From Lineus longissimus (taxonomy: Eukaryota; Nemertea; Pilidiophora; Heteronemertea; Lineidae), in NCBI RefSeq assembly GCF_910592395.1, contig NC_088310.1, positions 18,855,501 through 18,919,500 on the forward strand: 64,000 nucleotides of DNA, written 5' to 3'. Each line of letters begins with the position of its first letter. Positions within the stretch are counted from its first letter, which is position 1. Position numbers and translations under genes: made by a program. The notes beneath the pieces were generated by a model. The model saw only the letters and a list, made by a program, of their open reading frames with translations, searched no databases and was not told the DNA's origin. Below, piece by piece: positions 11,601-24,000 of this stretch.

Positions 11601-12620
11601 GTTGATTGTCTTTGTGAGTTCCTTTGCTTGGACTGACCCATGTCTTCTAAGGCTATAAAGCAGAGGACCCCCTGTGCTTGTGTCCCAGTGTTGTGACACA
11701 TAAACAAATCAATTATAAATATATCAGAGTTGATTGAATAATTGAGATGATTTCATTGTCCTTGTGAGTTCCTTTGCTTGGACTGACCCATGTCTTCAAA
11801 GGCTACAAAGCAGAGGACCCCCCCCCCTGTGCTTGTGCCCCAGTGTTATGACACATAAACAAATCAATTATGAATATATCAGAGTTGATTGAATAATTGA
11901 GATGAGTTGATTGTCTTCGTGAGTTCCTCTGCTTGGACTGACCCTTGTCTTCTAAGGCTACAAAGCAGAGGACCCCCTGTGCTTGTGTCCCAGTGTTGTG
12001 ACACATAAACAAATCAATTATAAATATATCAGAGTTGATTGAATAATTGAGATGATTTCATTGTCTTTTTGAGTTCCTTTGCTTGGACTGACCCATGTCT
12101 TCTAAGGCTATAAAGCAGAGGACCCCCTGTGCTTGTGTCCCAGTGTTGTGACACATAAACAAATCAATTATAAATATATCAGAGTTGATTGAATAATTGA
12201 GATGATTTCATTGTCCTTGTGAGTTCCTTTGCTTGGACTGACCCATGTCTTCTAAGGCTACAAAGCAGAGGACCCCCCCCCCCTGTGCTTGTGCCCCAGT
12301 GTTATGACACATAAACAAATCAATTATGAATATATCAGAGTTGATTGAATAATTGAGATGAGTTGATTGTCTTCGTGAATTCCTCTGCTTGGACTGACCC
12401 TTGTCTTCTAAGGCTACAAAGCAGAGGACCCCCTGTGCTTGTGTCCCAGTGTTGTGACACATAAACAAATCAATTATAAATATATCAGAGTTGATTGAAT
12501 AATTGAGATGATTTCATTGTCTTTGTGAGTTCCTTTGCTTGGACTGACCCATGTCTTCTAAGGCTATAAAGCAGAGGACCCCCTGTGCTTGTGTCCCAGT
12601 GTTGATATTTACAGGTGAAA
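5690..12620. repeat. Satellite array: 150-bp monomer with interspersed second unit
   Basis: The monomer contains AATCAATTATAAATATATCA, TTCCTTTGCTTGGACTGACC, CATGTCTTCTAAGGCTATAA and CCCTGTGCTTGTGTCCCAGT. Successive TGTTGTGACA words at 9851, 10001, 10151 and 10301 fix the period at 150. At seven places part of a monomer is replaced by a segment of about 175 bp beginning TCCATCACCAGGTCCATCAC. Higher-order copies exist: a block unique to 6766-6830 recurs 1516 bp later at 8282, and a polyC-bearing block near 11819 recurs 456 bp later. The period is divisible by three, so the minus strand carries open frames of up to 272 codons with a 50-residue repeat. I treat these as by-products rather than genes, because composition, strand symmetry and truncated frames give no sign of selection. 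Confidence 0.95.
6608..6781. repeat. Second satellite unit, copy 1 of the 175-bp segment
   Basis: The segment runs from TCCATCACCAGGTCC to ACAAGAAATA and then rejoins the monomer at CTTTGCTTGGACTGACC. Equivalent segments start near 7190, 7578, 8121, 8858, 10451 and 11297, and a solo copy lies outside the array at about 13156. Confidence 0.85.
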
Positions 12621-13155
12621 GTGCTTGCCTGAAACACACAGAGTGAACTGGTAGTCCTTCGGGAATGATCAGCACTCTGGTTTTGACAACCCAGGTGCTC
12701 AGGACACATTGATGCAAAATTCCCTTGTTGTAACATTGAAGAAAGTTTTCAACTCGAATGTACTAAATTAGTTGGCTTGTTGTGACAATCAATACAGTGT
12801 TGTTGCAGTCCCTCAATATTCATTGATCTGGTTGTGACAATCAAGAATGGAACTGCCTAGTTGTGACACTAAAGACATCAAGTCAGGCCCACACGTATCC
12901 ACCGTCACAGCCAGACCGAATCGTGCCAGGTACGCATCTGTTGATACGTCGTACCAGAGAAAAACCAGCTGGATGCCATGTTCTAAATATAGCTAGTCTT
13001 GCTCTAACCACATTTCCCCACCAATCCACAAACAATGCGTTGCGGGTTCGAGCATTGTCCAAGACTGTTATCACCGAGAACCACCAACAGGTTTGATATT
13101 CTTCAACATTCTTGATATTCAGCCAAGCTCCCCTGGCAAGGGTTATTTTGCAATA
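12621..13155. other. Array exit and spacer
   Basis: The last monomer breaks off into GGTGAAAGTGCTTGCCTGA, a phrase also seen at the left end (about 5986). Unique sequence follows with three TTGTGACA-type phrases (12779-12870). Small open frames here on both strands have no recognisable domain. Confidence 0.5.
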
Positions 13156-13327
13156 CCAGGTCCATCACTAGTAAATTTATGACCACACCACCTGGTCACT
13201 CCTTGATGCGACCAACACAGCCTTAGGTGGAATGAAACAGAAGGTCTCCAGTATGTGGGCTGTGACTGTGTGGTTAAGGATCCAGTCAGAGGCTATTACC
13301 AGGACAAAAACATAACAAGAAAGACTT
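13156..13327. repeat. Solo copy of the 175-bp satellite segment
   Basis: Starting at CCAGGTCCATCACTAG, it is closely similar to the interspersed units in the array, down to ACATAACAAGAAAGACTT, but it is not followed by the 150-bp monomer. It may be the ancestral single-copy source or an escaped copy. Confidence 0.9.
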
Positions 13328-13343
13328 GGTTCGAACTAAACAT

Positions 13344-13349
13344 TTTATT
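13344..13349 (-). terminator. Candidate distal polyadenylation signal for PPP2R5
   Basis: TTTATT on the + strand is AATAAA on the minus strand. It lies 4.66 kb past the PPP2R5 stop and immediately beside the solo satellite unit. Nearer signals could be used, so this is a weak candidate. Confidence 0.25.
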
Positions 13350-16300
13350 TTCATACGTCTACCAGTTAGATGGTGGTTAAAAACTAGCATGACTGATGAC
13401 TGTACAGCAAAGTTCACCAAAAACTACATAATGTACATAAAAAATACAGATCCTGGTGACTTATATAGACAATGAAAACCAAGGTTTGATGCCGGAATCA
13501 ACTTAAGATTACTCCTCATAGGAACATGAAGGACACAATAACTGATCGTAGTGACACAGAACAAGTATAAAACAGCATTTCGAGGGATCCAATCTGGCAA
13601 CTAATGATCTCCGATCCATCATTTCAGGCCCGCTAAGGATAGGATATTTTCATTTTGGGATTTCACCTATCATAGAAATAGTAATCATTAGGATAAATTC
13701 ATACATTCATTGTGAGTTGGAAAAAAAGATACATAACCTTTCATGTTGATTGAGTTTAAAATCACACTAACCCAGCACATTATAGTTTGCTAGGTAAAAT
13801 TGTTTCATTTCATTTGCCCATATTAGACACATCCATATCAGAATATTTCTTCGGAGACGAGTTGTTGCACCAGGGATTACAATGACATTTCAAATGTTTA
13901 TACAGTGCTACACTACATGTATCGTCATTGAATACGCCCCACTTCAACTGAATCAGAAAAAAGATACATGTATTCGAGGTTGATTTTCTGCACCAATTCT
14001 CACAACAGTAAACCATGAGTGAGACAAACTGTTTTATGACTGGCCAAGGTTTCAAATGAATCTCGGAATTTCACAAAAAATCAAGATCAATACGAAACTA
14101 CTTAATACATGTAACAATATCGGTGGTCATCCTTGGGTTAAAAATTTGTTCCACTTTTACGAGCAGTTCCACTTTTTTAGTAAAAAGTGTTCTCTTATTG
14201 AAAGAGTCAAGTAACTTGAAACTTCCAAAAACCCTGTTAAAATTATTTAGACAAAACTTATTTATGATTGTGATCTGTGCACACAAATTAACTGCAAGTT
14301 GATACCCATACCAAGCATAAGGTATTTAATGCAAGGTGGAAATAGAGGGTTGACCGATGGTAAATGGAATAAAATGGCCATGAATATTTCTGAGTTTTTA
14401 GTTTCTGATTGTCACGTCATCCTTTATATTCAAATGGAAAACAACAAGAAAAGATCACGGATGACTGTACACTATCCCTGAAAATAGAATCTCACTGAAA
14501 AAATTACACGAGGTCAAAATTGGTGCCAACTATTGAAACTAAATATGCATTCATCTTTGCGAAAGCAGCCTTTTTTCAGCTTTGAGAAACATTTTCCAGA
14601 AAAGTAATAACTTGACCAAGTTTGCAGCAAACATAGCAAAAAGACGTCACTGACGAGTGACATCTTTAATTTGGCAATACTGAGGTGACTGGCGGCATAT
14701 TTAGCAGGACCAAACCCATCAAGTTATAAAGACTATTTTATTCAGGCCTACTCAGTTGAACAAGAATTCTTTCGTAAGAAAACACCTAAGTGTTTGAAAA
14801 AACTTCGGTCTTGATCTGCACCTTGAAAATATGTCTTTCCGAGGTCAAATTAACACTACAAACAAAACTGTACGTTGTCTCTATGTTTATGAATCTGTAG
14901 TGCCTGCTTGGATCATATTCTTAGCTAGCAATGAAGACAAGAATGAATAAAGATTAGTCTTCATCTCTTCTTGATAAAAGATAATGTACAAAAAGAAGAA
15001 GTCACCAAAAATGTTTGATTAGGAACATTGAATACACTGTGGCTGCGGCGAAGGCATCCACTGGGTAACGAACATGGTCCCTAGTGGCCTCAACGACACA
15101 ACAACACATGCTCGCATATCATACCATGTGCACCCTGGCAATAACAATAGTTACATTGTATCAGAATCTACAATACAGATTCCAGTTTACGACGAGTTGG
15201 ACATCCGCTATGGATATCCTGACATGTTCAAGATTGAAACAATCTGCAGATATCCTTCATGTATTAAAGATGATGATATTTCCAGGTTTAAACCAAGTAA
15301 CAGAACTCCCTCCATTTGGGAGGAAATTAGATTCCAGTTTACGACGAGTTGGACATCCGCTATGGATATCCTGACATGTTCAAGATTGAAACAATCTGCA
15401 GATATCCTTCATGTAAAGATGATGATATTTCCAGGTTTAAACTAAGTAACAGAACCCCCTCCATTTGGGAGGAAATCCTATCACTCTTGGTCACAATTCA
15501 GCCTCCGAGACGACCGTTAATTGTGCCAGCTTGAAAATAAAGACACAACCAAGGAAGAAGGACTAGCTAGAAATTGCAAAGTCTCCAAGTTCAAATTTTC
15601 GATTGAATTTCTTTTTTCAACATACCCCAAGGACTTGTCTATGAACTGGAAACGTTCAAGTAATCATTCACTGAAATAACCTGCAAGTTCAGGCCATTTC
15701 AGCCAACTGCAGTTGGAAGTTCTCATCACAGAGGATATCTGAAGACCTTTCACCCAAATGTGCACAACTTATATCTTGAATAAAGTTATGGCGATTCTAC
15801 AAGCGCTACAAAGCAAGACCTTTTCTATGATACCCGTCAAAGAATTGTTCACATACTTGCTAAAAACAAATGTTTATGAGCAATTATAGACTCGCGAGTA
15901 CGAGTCAACCTCATTAATAAAGTAAACCCAAAATCTAGCCAACATAAGGTATCATTATTGGGAACACTAGTGAAGCGGATACCTGTGTTCCTCGCTTCAA
16001 GGTCATGTCAAGTTCACATCTCAACAGACATCCGTTTTTATTTCATATGTTTTAGGGTATTACAGGAAAGATTTATAGATATCCTCAACATTGCACGCTG
16101 TCAAATGCGTCAAATGACGAGAACTTTACTGTGTTACCAAGCCGTCACTTACATTCAAACCTGCATTTCAATTAAGTATCTTAATCAATGTAATCTCTTT
16201 CAAATGATGATAACAATTCATTGTGGACACTTTGAGGACGAGCAAAATCACACACAAGCCCGGGCTGTTAAAAAAAACAATTTGCCCTTGGAAGCGTTCA

Positions 16301-18005
16301 GTAGCCTACCTCTTGATTTTACAATAAAGCAGACCCATTTCACAGGTAGAAGATTTTGTTAGAGTCTTCTGAAGTTTCTTCCATTCCATCCAGTGCATCC
16401 AAATGTATTACCAATGTTTCATGATGCAACGAGAAGCCACGGTGATAGTCAAGTGCAAAAGGCGACTTCACAGTTTATAAAGTCTTATCAGGTTTTCTTT
16501 CCACATCAGCTCATGACCAGTAGATGAATAATGACACAAAGTTAGTGCATCATTTATGTTGACAAATCTCCAAAGTTAGCGGAGTGACATCGGCAATTAT
16601 TCAACAAAGTGCCTAATTTTTAGCGATGTTGAACGCACTCTGGCTTCCGGATGCACATGAAGACTGGGTAAGCCAGAAGACAGCCTACCAAATACAAGTA
16701 TATTGGCCCCTGCTTCATTTCAAGCAAGCAAATCCATAAATTTTGATGTTGAAAACCTTATGTCCAAGTGAACGCCAGTCGATTTAATCAGTCGTCAAAG
16801 TGTTCACAATAGGTTCTACCGCAGTATCGAAGTACAGGGTGCAAGAAAATGAAGTATATTACAATGAATGACATTGGGAAATTATATAAGCATATTTTAC
16901 AATCAGTCTGTACGAATCCATAATTCATCAAAGTTTTTAGGAAACATTTTCACATTCGGTAGGGTGGCCTGAACTCATCAATGATCTATTGTCAAATGTT
17001 TAGTCATTCAGGTAGGGTAGAAAAGTACAAAGGTCTACCCTGACACTTTCGACACTTCAGTGGCCTGCCCTCACCTATTATAAGTTCGGTCTAGCCAGAC
17101 CTAGGCACAGACCATCATGCCATACTACCCTTTCTGAAAAGTCGTTTTGAGACCATTTTCATGAGCAAAATTTCAATATCATTTGTTCGGTTTAACTAAC
17201 AGTCCACACCAACATCGGTACTGCACGTACAAATATCTTACAAAACGTCAAGTGCATGCAAGCATAGCACACAACTTTAAATTCAAAATCATTATATTCA
17301 TGACTTACACTTTCTCCAATATCATTTGACAAGACGGCTGTCCACCGTCGTGTAAGTTCAGGGCATCCTACAGCAGACATGCGAGAGAATCAGAGGGAAG
17401 CACTATTTCAACAAAGTTTACTGATACACTTCAAGAGGGCCGACCAACGGTGATGAAAACTCTGTCCTGCAGAATACACACATCTCCTGCAGGATGTTAA
17501 ACTCTTCCTATGATTCTGTGTCACAATTACAGCGCCACCTATTTCAGTATATATGACTCCAACTGGACACGAGGAATACAATTGGACACCATACTCTTGT
17601 GCATTTATGATCCAGACTTCCAGTGGGGGGGTTTTATGGTCAATCCAGGGTCTTACAAAGTGTCAACGATCGCCACGTGTGACCTCGTCGCATGAGGTCG
17701 TTCTCTGCAAATTATGCACACATATTATACATGTTCCCAGCTTGTCCCCAGTAATGATTCCACAACAACACCCCCACTCCCCCCCTGGATAATAGAACAT
17801 ATCCAGGGCCTGGTTTCATGTACATATCACTGGTTGTTTTGGCATCTACTACAAGAACAATATATTCCAAATCGAATCAGCAGCCATCCTGTTTTAAACT
17901 TATATTAAAACGTCGCGGTAGGCTCCTGAATGACCATATACATTATGGTACAACATTATGTTAGCAAGAACAGGACCGTAATATCCGCTAGTGGTCCAGC
18001 TTGTG
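13350..18005 (-). other. Probable PPP2R5 3'UTR / intergenic sequence
   Basis: No exon is recognisable on either strand. Short open frames have no domain signature. The stretch contains a 152-bp duplication at 15178. It is probably a long B56 3'UTR, at least in its right half, which is inference. Confidence 0.4.
15178..15481. repeat. 152-bp tandem duplication
   Basis: The phrase beginning GATTCCAGTTTACGACGAGT and ending CATTTGGGAGGAAAT occurs twice, at 15178 and 15330. The second copy has a short deletion (ATGTATTAAAG becomes ATGTAAAG). The high identity suggests a recent event. Confidence 0.93.
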
Positions 18006-18084
18006 TTATTTCCTACTATTGTTCATTTCAAGCTTTTCCAGTTTCCTCCACAGTTCATCTCGTTCTTTTTCCTTCTTCTTTTCC
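18006..18084 (-). CDS. PPP2R5: PPP2R5 terminal exon
   Basis: Encodes [20 protein letters not shown] then NNSRK and TAA. The short tail resembles the epsilon-like end rather than the longer alpha, gamma or delta tails. Confidence 0.95.
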
Positions 18085-21000
18085 CTGAAAGCAGACGGAT
18101 AACGTATCAGAAATGGAAACGAACATGGAAAGAAGATGGAGGTTGAAAATGATAATTAATTGATCGAGTTTTTTTTATAATAAAATTTGTAATCGACATG
18201 ATACAATGTAGTGATGAGATATTAAGCATAAGGCGGCCAGTGTGTGGTCCTTATTCCCATCTCCAGGCCGACTCAGTAATACTACAGACAAGTCTGAATG
18301 CGGGAGGCTAAATCTAAATTTCAAATGTATTTTTTTTTATAATAAAATTTGTAATCGACATGGTACAATGTAGTGATGAGATATCAAGCATAACGTTGCC
18401 AGTGTGTAGTCCTTATTCCCATCTCCAGGCCGACTGGGTAATATTACAGACAGTCTGAATGCGGGAGGCTAAATCTAAATTTCAAAAGTATTTTCGATGA
18501 CTTACTTCTGCCGATCAGCCTTGTAACTGGCCGTAAGTTCATCAAAGAGTTTACTATTCATTTCCATGAATGACTTGAGGACGTTGTAAACTAGCGCCAC
18601 AATGGTCTGGTTCCAGTGGTCCTTGGAGATTCTGTAGAGACTGGGAAACATGATGGGCAGGATGGCGTTCGAGTTCTCCTCTATAAGGCTCATGATGTAC
18701 TCATTGTTCCAGTAGTAAAGCGCTCTCTCCGCTACCTAAAAACAATAGGGAAAAACCACGCCATTAAAAGCTGTCGAAATACTTCTATCTACCCAACTGA
18801 CTTAGTATCCCAAACGACGAACTAGCAATAGAAGGTAATAAAGTTGACCTGTTCAAAAGAATTTGTGGTCAGACGCACCCACCACTCAGATGACACAGTT
18901 CTTCGAATCTCCCAAACGAAGAACTAGCAATAGAAGGTAATAAAGTCGACCTGTTCAAAAGAATTTGTGGTCAGACGCACCCACCACTCAGATGACACAG
19001 TTCTTCGAATCTCCCAAACGAAGAACTAGTGATAGAAGGTAATAAAGTCGATCTGTTTAAAAGAATTTGTGGTCAGACGCACCCACCACTCAGATGACAC
19101 AGTTCTTCGAATCTCCCAAACGAAGAACTAGTGATAGAAGGTAATAAAGTCGATCTGTTTAAAAGAATTTGTGGTCAGACGCACCCACAACTCAGATGAC
19201 ACAGTTCTTCGAATCTCCCAAACGACGAACTAGTGATAGAAGGTAATAAAGTCGACCTGTTCAAAAGAATTTGTGGTCAGACGCGCCCACCACTCAGATG
19301 ACACAGTTCTTCGAATCTCCCAAACGAAGAACTAGTGATAGAAGGTAATAAAGTCGACCTGTTCAAAAGAATTTGTGGTCAGACGCGCCCACCACTCAGA
19401 TGACACAGTTCCTCGAATCTCCAGAGGGGATTCCACTGGCCCGCTGTCGAATGACTAATGACTCCTCACAGCGCTAAGAAATAGTTACAGAAACCACTAC
19501 AAAAGTGGTGGCATAGTTGACACACAAATGTCAAGTTGCAGAAGTGATTGAGTGCGCAAGTGAACAGGGGACTCGGCAAGACACATTAGTTCTACCACAC
19601 CCTTTGCATAAGACACAAATTGTGGTTTCTTCTATAATGTACCAATGCACTGGCAAGCAAGAGACCCCACAGATTAATAAACATGACTAGCTTTCGATTG
19701 AATCCTCCCTGGACAAAGATGGGAGTCTCCTGGCCCAGAGTCACCCACAGCCTGAATGAAATGCAACAAGCACCCACAAGATGCAGAAGATTTGTCTTGA
19801 CGTCTTACCTGAAAATGTGGACTCGAAACACATTTCGCTATTTGCTTGAACAAAGGATTGATTATTTTCTGAAATTGCGTCGGCTCTATCGCATCTAAGA
19901 TTTCCTCGATTTCCCCTAAGAACATCACCTCCTTCTGACTACAGGTCTTCGGCCAAAGCTTTAGCAGACCGTTTACAACCTGCAAAGAAGAAATGTCAAT
20001 TCTCAATCAATCAAGGTAGACGGTATTTCGAACGATTTTAAATGCTTTCCACTGACTCTTGAACTGAGCAGAGGAACCGTTCCAACCTTCAAATAAATGA
20101 ACTGAGAAGCTATTAACAGTCACAATACATGTCTTCTATAATGCACAAATTAGTAAAATCAATGAGAACGCATCACATCGCCCCAAGCATACTTAAGAAC
20201 ACAAATAAATTTGCCTCGTTACTTCATGTTTTTTCCTCCCATATAGGCTCAGAGCCCAACAAACTTGCAAGAGACATTGAAAATCATTTTGCAAGATGAT
20301 GAAAATATAAACAGAATTTTTACTACCAACAATTTGCATCCTGAAAAATATGGGTCAGTTCCACATAATTTTCATCTGAAACAGACAGTGCTGCCATCTA
20401 TGATCGTCACATATGAAATAACTGATGATCATTACTGAGGTCAAGGTCACGTTTACGTTCGATCAAAACATCAATAGATTTTACCTGCTTCCAGTTTTGG
20501 TCATATTGATCATAGCTAGATAATACCGATAATCAAACATGATTATCTTATCTACGATTTACCTCCGAGAGAGAGGTAAGGAACAGGAAAACTCCAGATA
20601 ATGGAAACAACTTTTAGGAAAGGCACCGACTTGTATTGGCTTTGATAGGTGAATATCGAGGCCACCGCACACGGGCGATCAAATCAGGTGCGACCATCGC
20701 AGCAACTATAATGACGCTTATTCAAATACAGTAGAACCTCTCTATTAAGGACACCCTCGGGACTGACAAATGTTGTCCTTATAGAGAGACGTCCTGATTA
20801 GAGAGGGCAAATTGAACGGAAACGACCAATTTGGGACCAAAACTAGTGTCCTTAATAGAGAGGTTGTTCTTAATAAAGAGGTGTCCGCTAAGGGAGGTTC
20901 CACTGTATACTACACGGCAACAATCACGTCTGCTTTGATCCTGTATTTGTAGGTGGTGATTTAGAGTCATCAAACTGAATCTTAGCCATGGAAAAAATAT

Positions 21001-24000
21001 GGCCAAGTCTGGGAAGTTTATTAGATTGGTTGGAATTTCCATACTTCGATACTTACAGCTTCTGTCAGGGTAGCATCTTTTTCTAGAAACTGCACAACAC
21101 AGTATGCCAGCTGAAGATAAGACAATAAGATAAGCGTAAGATAAGGTAAATCACCACAGGGTCCAGAAACCATCTGATGTTTGAACAAATTTCTCGAGAC
21201 TATATAAAATGTATCCCGTCTAGTTCTCCATCAACAATACAGTCCAGTTAATACCTCTCTGCAGGCTAATTAGAATTGGCTGCACTACACTAAACTGACC
21301 TCACACGACTACCAATATTACCAATATTACGAGGTCATTCTCAATATATTATTCATTAGTCCCTCTGATGCCCTGCTAAGGCCACAATGACATGTAATGT
21401 CAACAATACTGGCAAATTCTCAAACACTGAGCATCCATCATGTAAGAAACACAAATCTCTGTCGCAACGAAGACAGCAGACATTTGTTGATCTATAAAGT
21501 TAGCTAGAGGAGTCGTTTGATGATAGGAGGAGTCATTTGATGATAGGAGGGGGATTAACGCTTAGCTATCTCTCAGCTTACCTGTGCGTGATATAAGCTA
21601 AGACTTCGAGCCTTGTGTAATGGAATTAGAACCCTAATGAGGAACTGTTTGTGTTCAAGCTTCAGAGGCAATGCAAAGCCATTGATTATACTGCAAGAGA
21701 GAGAGAATACATGATTAAGATGCAAACAATTCTAATCTCAAGTGTAAACCGTAAGGCCAACGCGATTCAGTCTTCGTTTCTGCTGTGGATCTCAAGTGTA
21801 TACAGTTAGGCCAAGTGCACTGCAGTCCTAGTTTCTACACCCACTGCAGAGGGAAACTTGACTGAGCGCCAGTCTCCACACAACATCAAACTATCTCTCT
21901 ACTAAATTGGTATTACACATGTTACTTGCAAAGTCAACTCTGGCATTTAGTTCTTTAAAAGTGACAATTTTTGGTATTTGAATAAAAGGCAAGGATTCAA
22001 CTTGGACCATTACTAATGGTCCAAGTTGGATAGCCGCTAATGGCATTAGATGCAAGGGACACTTCTGAGTTGGTAGAGACCAACCAGACAGTTATGAAAT
22101 AAATTGGTCACAAGTTGGTCATCGTTCAAGTCTCATGATGTTGTTTAGTTGGTGTGAATTTTTGACGGAGATTTGATTATTTTGGCCCAATTGTTCGAAC
22201 CGAGTTGAGATTAAAAGGCAAATGTCCTCTTAACTTTTAGTAGAAGTCTGATCAGGTCACACAAAATCCTACCTATGGGGCAATCAAGCTGAGTTCTAAC
22301 TATGAACCTCGTCAGGAGTCCTGGTATCATGCGTACTTGGATCACAAATCAATAGCAGGCATTGCGGGAGGATAAACCAAGAACCACACAAACATGGCCT
22401 TCGGAGTATTAAGTCAATAGGGATTACAGTAAGCTGATCGATGTAGAAAGGTGATCAATCTCGCATACAGAATTTGCATTCTAAACATAGACTTTAAAGG
22501 AATATACTATAGTTCTCAACTTCGAGTTGTTTTGAACGATAAGCCTGCTTTTTAAATCGGGTCAAAGTTAATCAGAGGTGGAAATATTTTCAGAAGACCA
22601 CATTTGAAATTCAACCAATTTGCAATTGTACCATAGCATGAGGAATCACATGTATTGTGCATTTCTTATTACATGCTTGCCAACTTTCGGATGTTGTCTA
22701 TTGCCGACACCCACCAAACTTATAATTTGAATACAATGCCACGGTTTAAAATCTGTTATCTTCCTTGGCTCCGAGCAGCATTCATTACTTCTTTCTAAGG
22801 ACAGATAGGGCTGGTCATGAAAAAGCGACATCACTGCAGGATATGGGACAAGGCAGGCTCTAAATGCTGCAACACCTTTCCCCGTGGGATTTTAAGGAAA
22901 AAGTTCTCAACATTTTCCCTTCAATTCATTGTTATCATGACAAGACAGACTTCCTGAATCTGCAATTTCAGTCATTTCAACTGATATTTATACTCACCTG
23001 CCTAATATTTCTAGCAACTCTCCCACTCCATTGAACACTTCCGTTTCATATATAAACCTGCAAAAAAGAACACAGATGATGTACGGCTGTTATGGTGACA
23101 AAATCGTATCTAAGTTTTATTCTAAAATATCATGAAAGTCACAAGATAGGTGAGGAAAACTTCTCGTATCCAAGTGAAACTAACAAAGATCGTGGACGTT
23201 GATATTGTCACGTCACGTTATCCCCTCTGTTGAGATACGAGTATGCGCGCGCAGCCAACGGTAATGACGTCAGAATGACAACAAAGATATCCATCTATAC
23301 GGATAAAACTCTGTCGAAAGAAGACGAGTTTCGTGTAGATTTCTATTGGATCCTTGATAAATCCTTGATCTCAACCTCCCTATCGAGGAGCCTCATAGCC
23401 TATTGCTGGCTACCACGCAATAGGGTCCGGGTTCGATCACAGGGAGAACCTATGTTGTACTTCTGCATGAGCTGGTGTTGGTTTCGAGGAACCGAAATTC
23501 CCGCTATTCTTGTTTTTCTGACTCAAGCCTATATCATCTGACATTTCCAACCGATGTTTTATTCATGACGATCAGAGGTGTCTGTTCCATTCTCTGAACT
23601 ATACGTGGTCAATAGATGAGAACAATGACATGCTCATACTTGCACAGCTTCGCAACAGGTCTGATATACAAAGCCCCACAAGTCCTATAGCATGTTACCA
23701 AGGTGCTGGCAATCTTTGTAATCCTCTACATTGTTATGTGAATGTTTCGGTGACAGTTAGAAGCCTTTGGTTATAAGACAACTAACGTGGGCGGGGAGGG
23801 ATAGCACCAGATAATAAACGCACTGCTGGAAATAGCGCACCAATAACAACCTTTTTACAACTGGTGCGTAGGTTGGTGTGAAAAAATTTAATCTGTCGCC
23901 AAAAACCCTAATACAATGCAATAGTTAGTTGTCAAGTTATTTATAGAGCTGTGGTACTTTTGAAATTAATACCAGGTGACGCTTGCTCACTGGGATAGGA

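Noticed and set aside
5690-12620. CRISPR-like array
   Set aside because: Monomers are 150 bp with no spacer/repeat alternation, and the genome is eukaryotic.
12863-13096. Overlapping 77- and 63-codon frames on both strands beside the satellite
   Set aside because: Mutually overlapping frames with no family signature; treated as chance.
23385-23445. Possible tRNA-like sequence with CCGGGTTCGATCAC
   Set aside because: Only a B-box-like word is present. No A box at proper spacing and no cloverleaf could be drawn.
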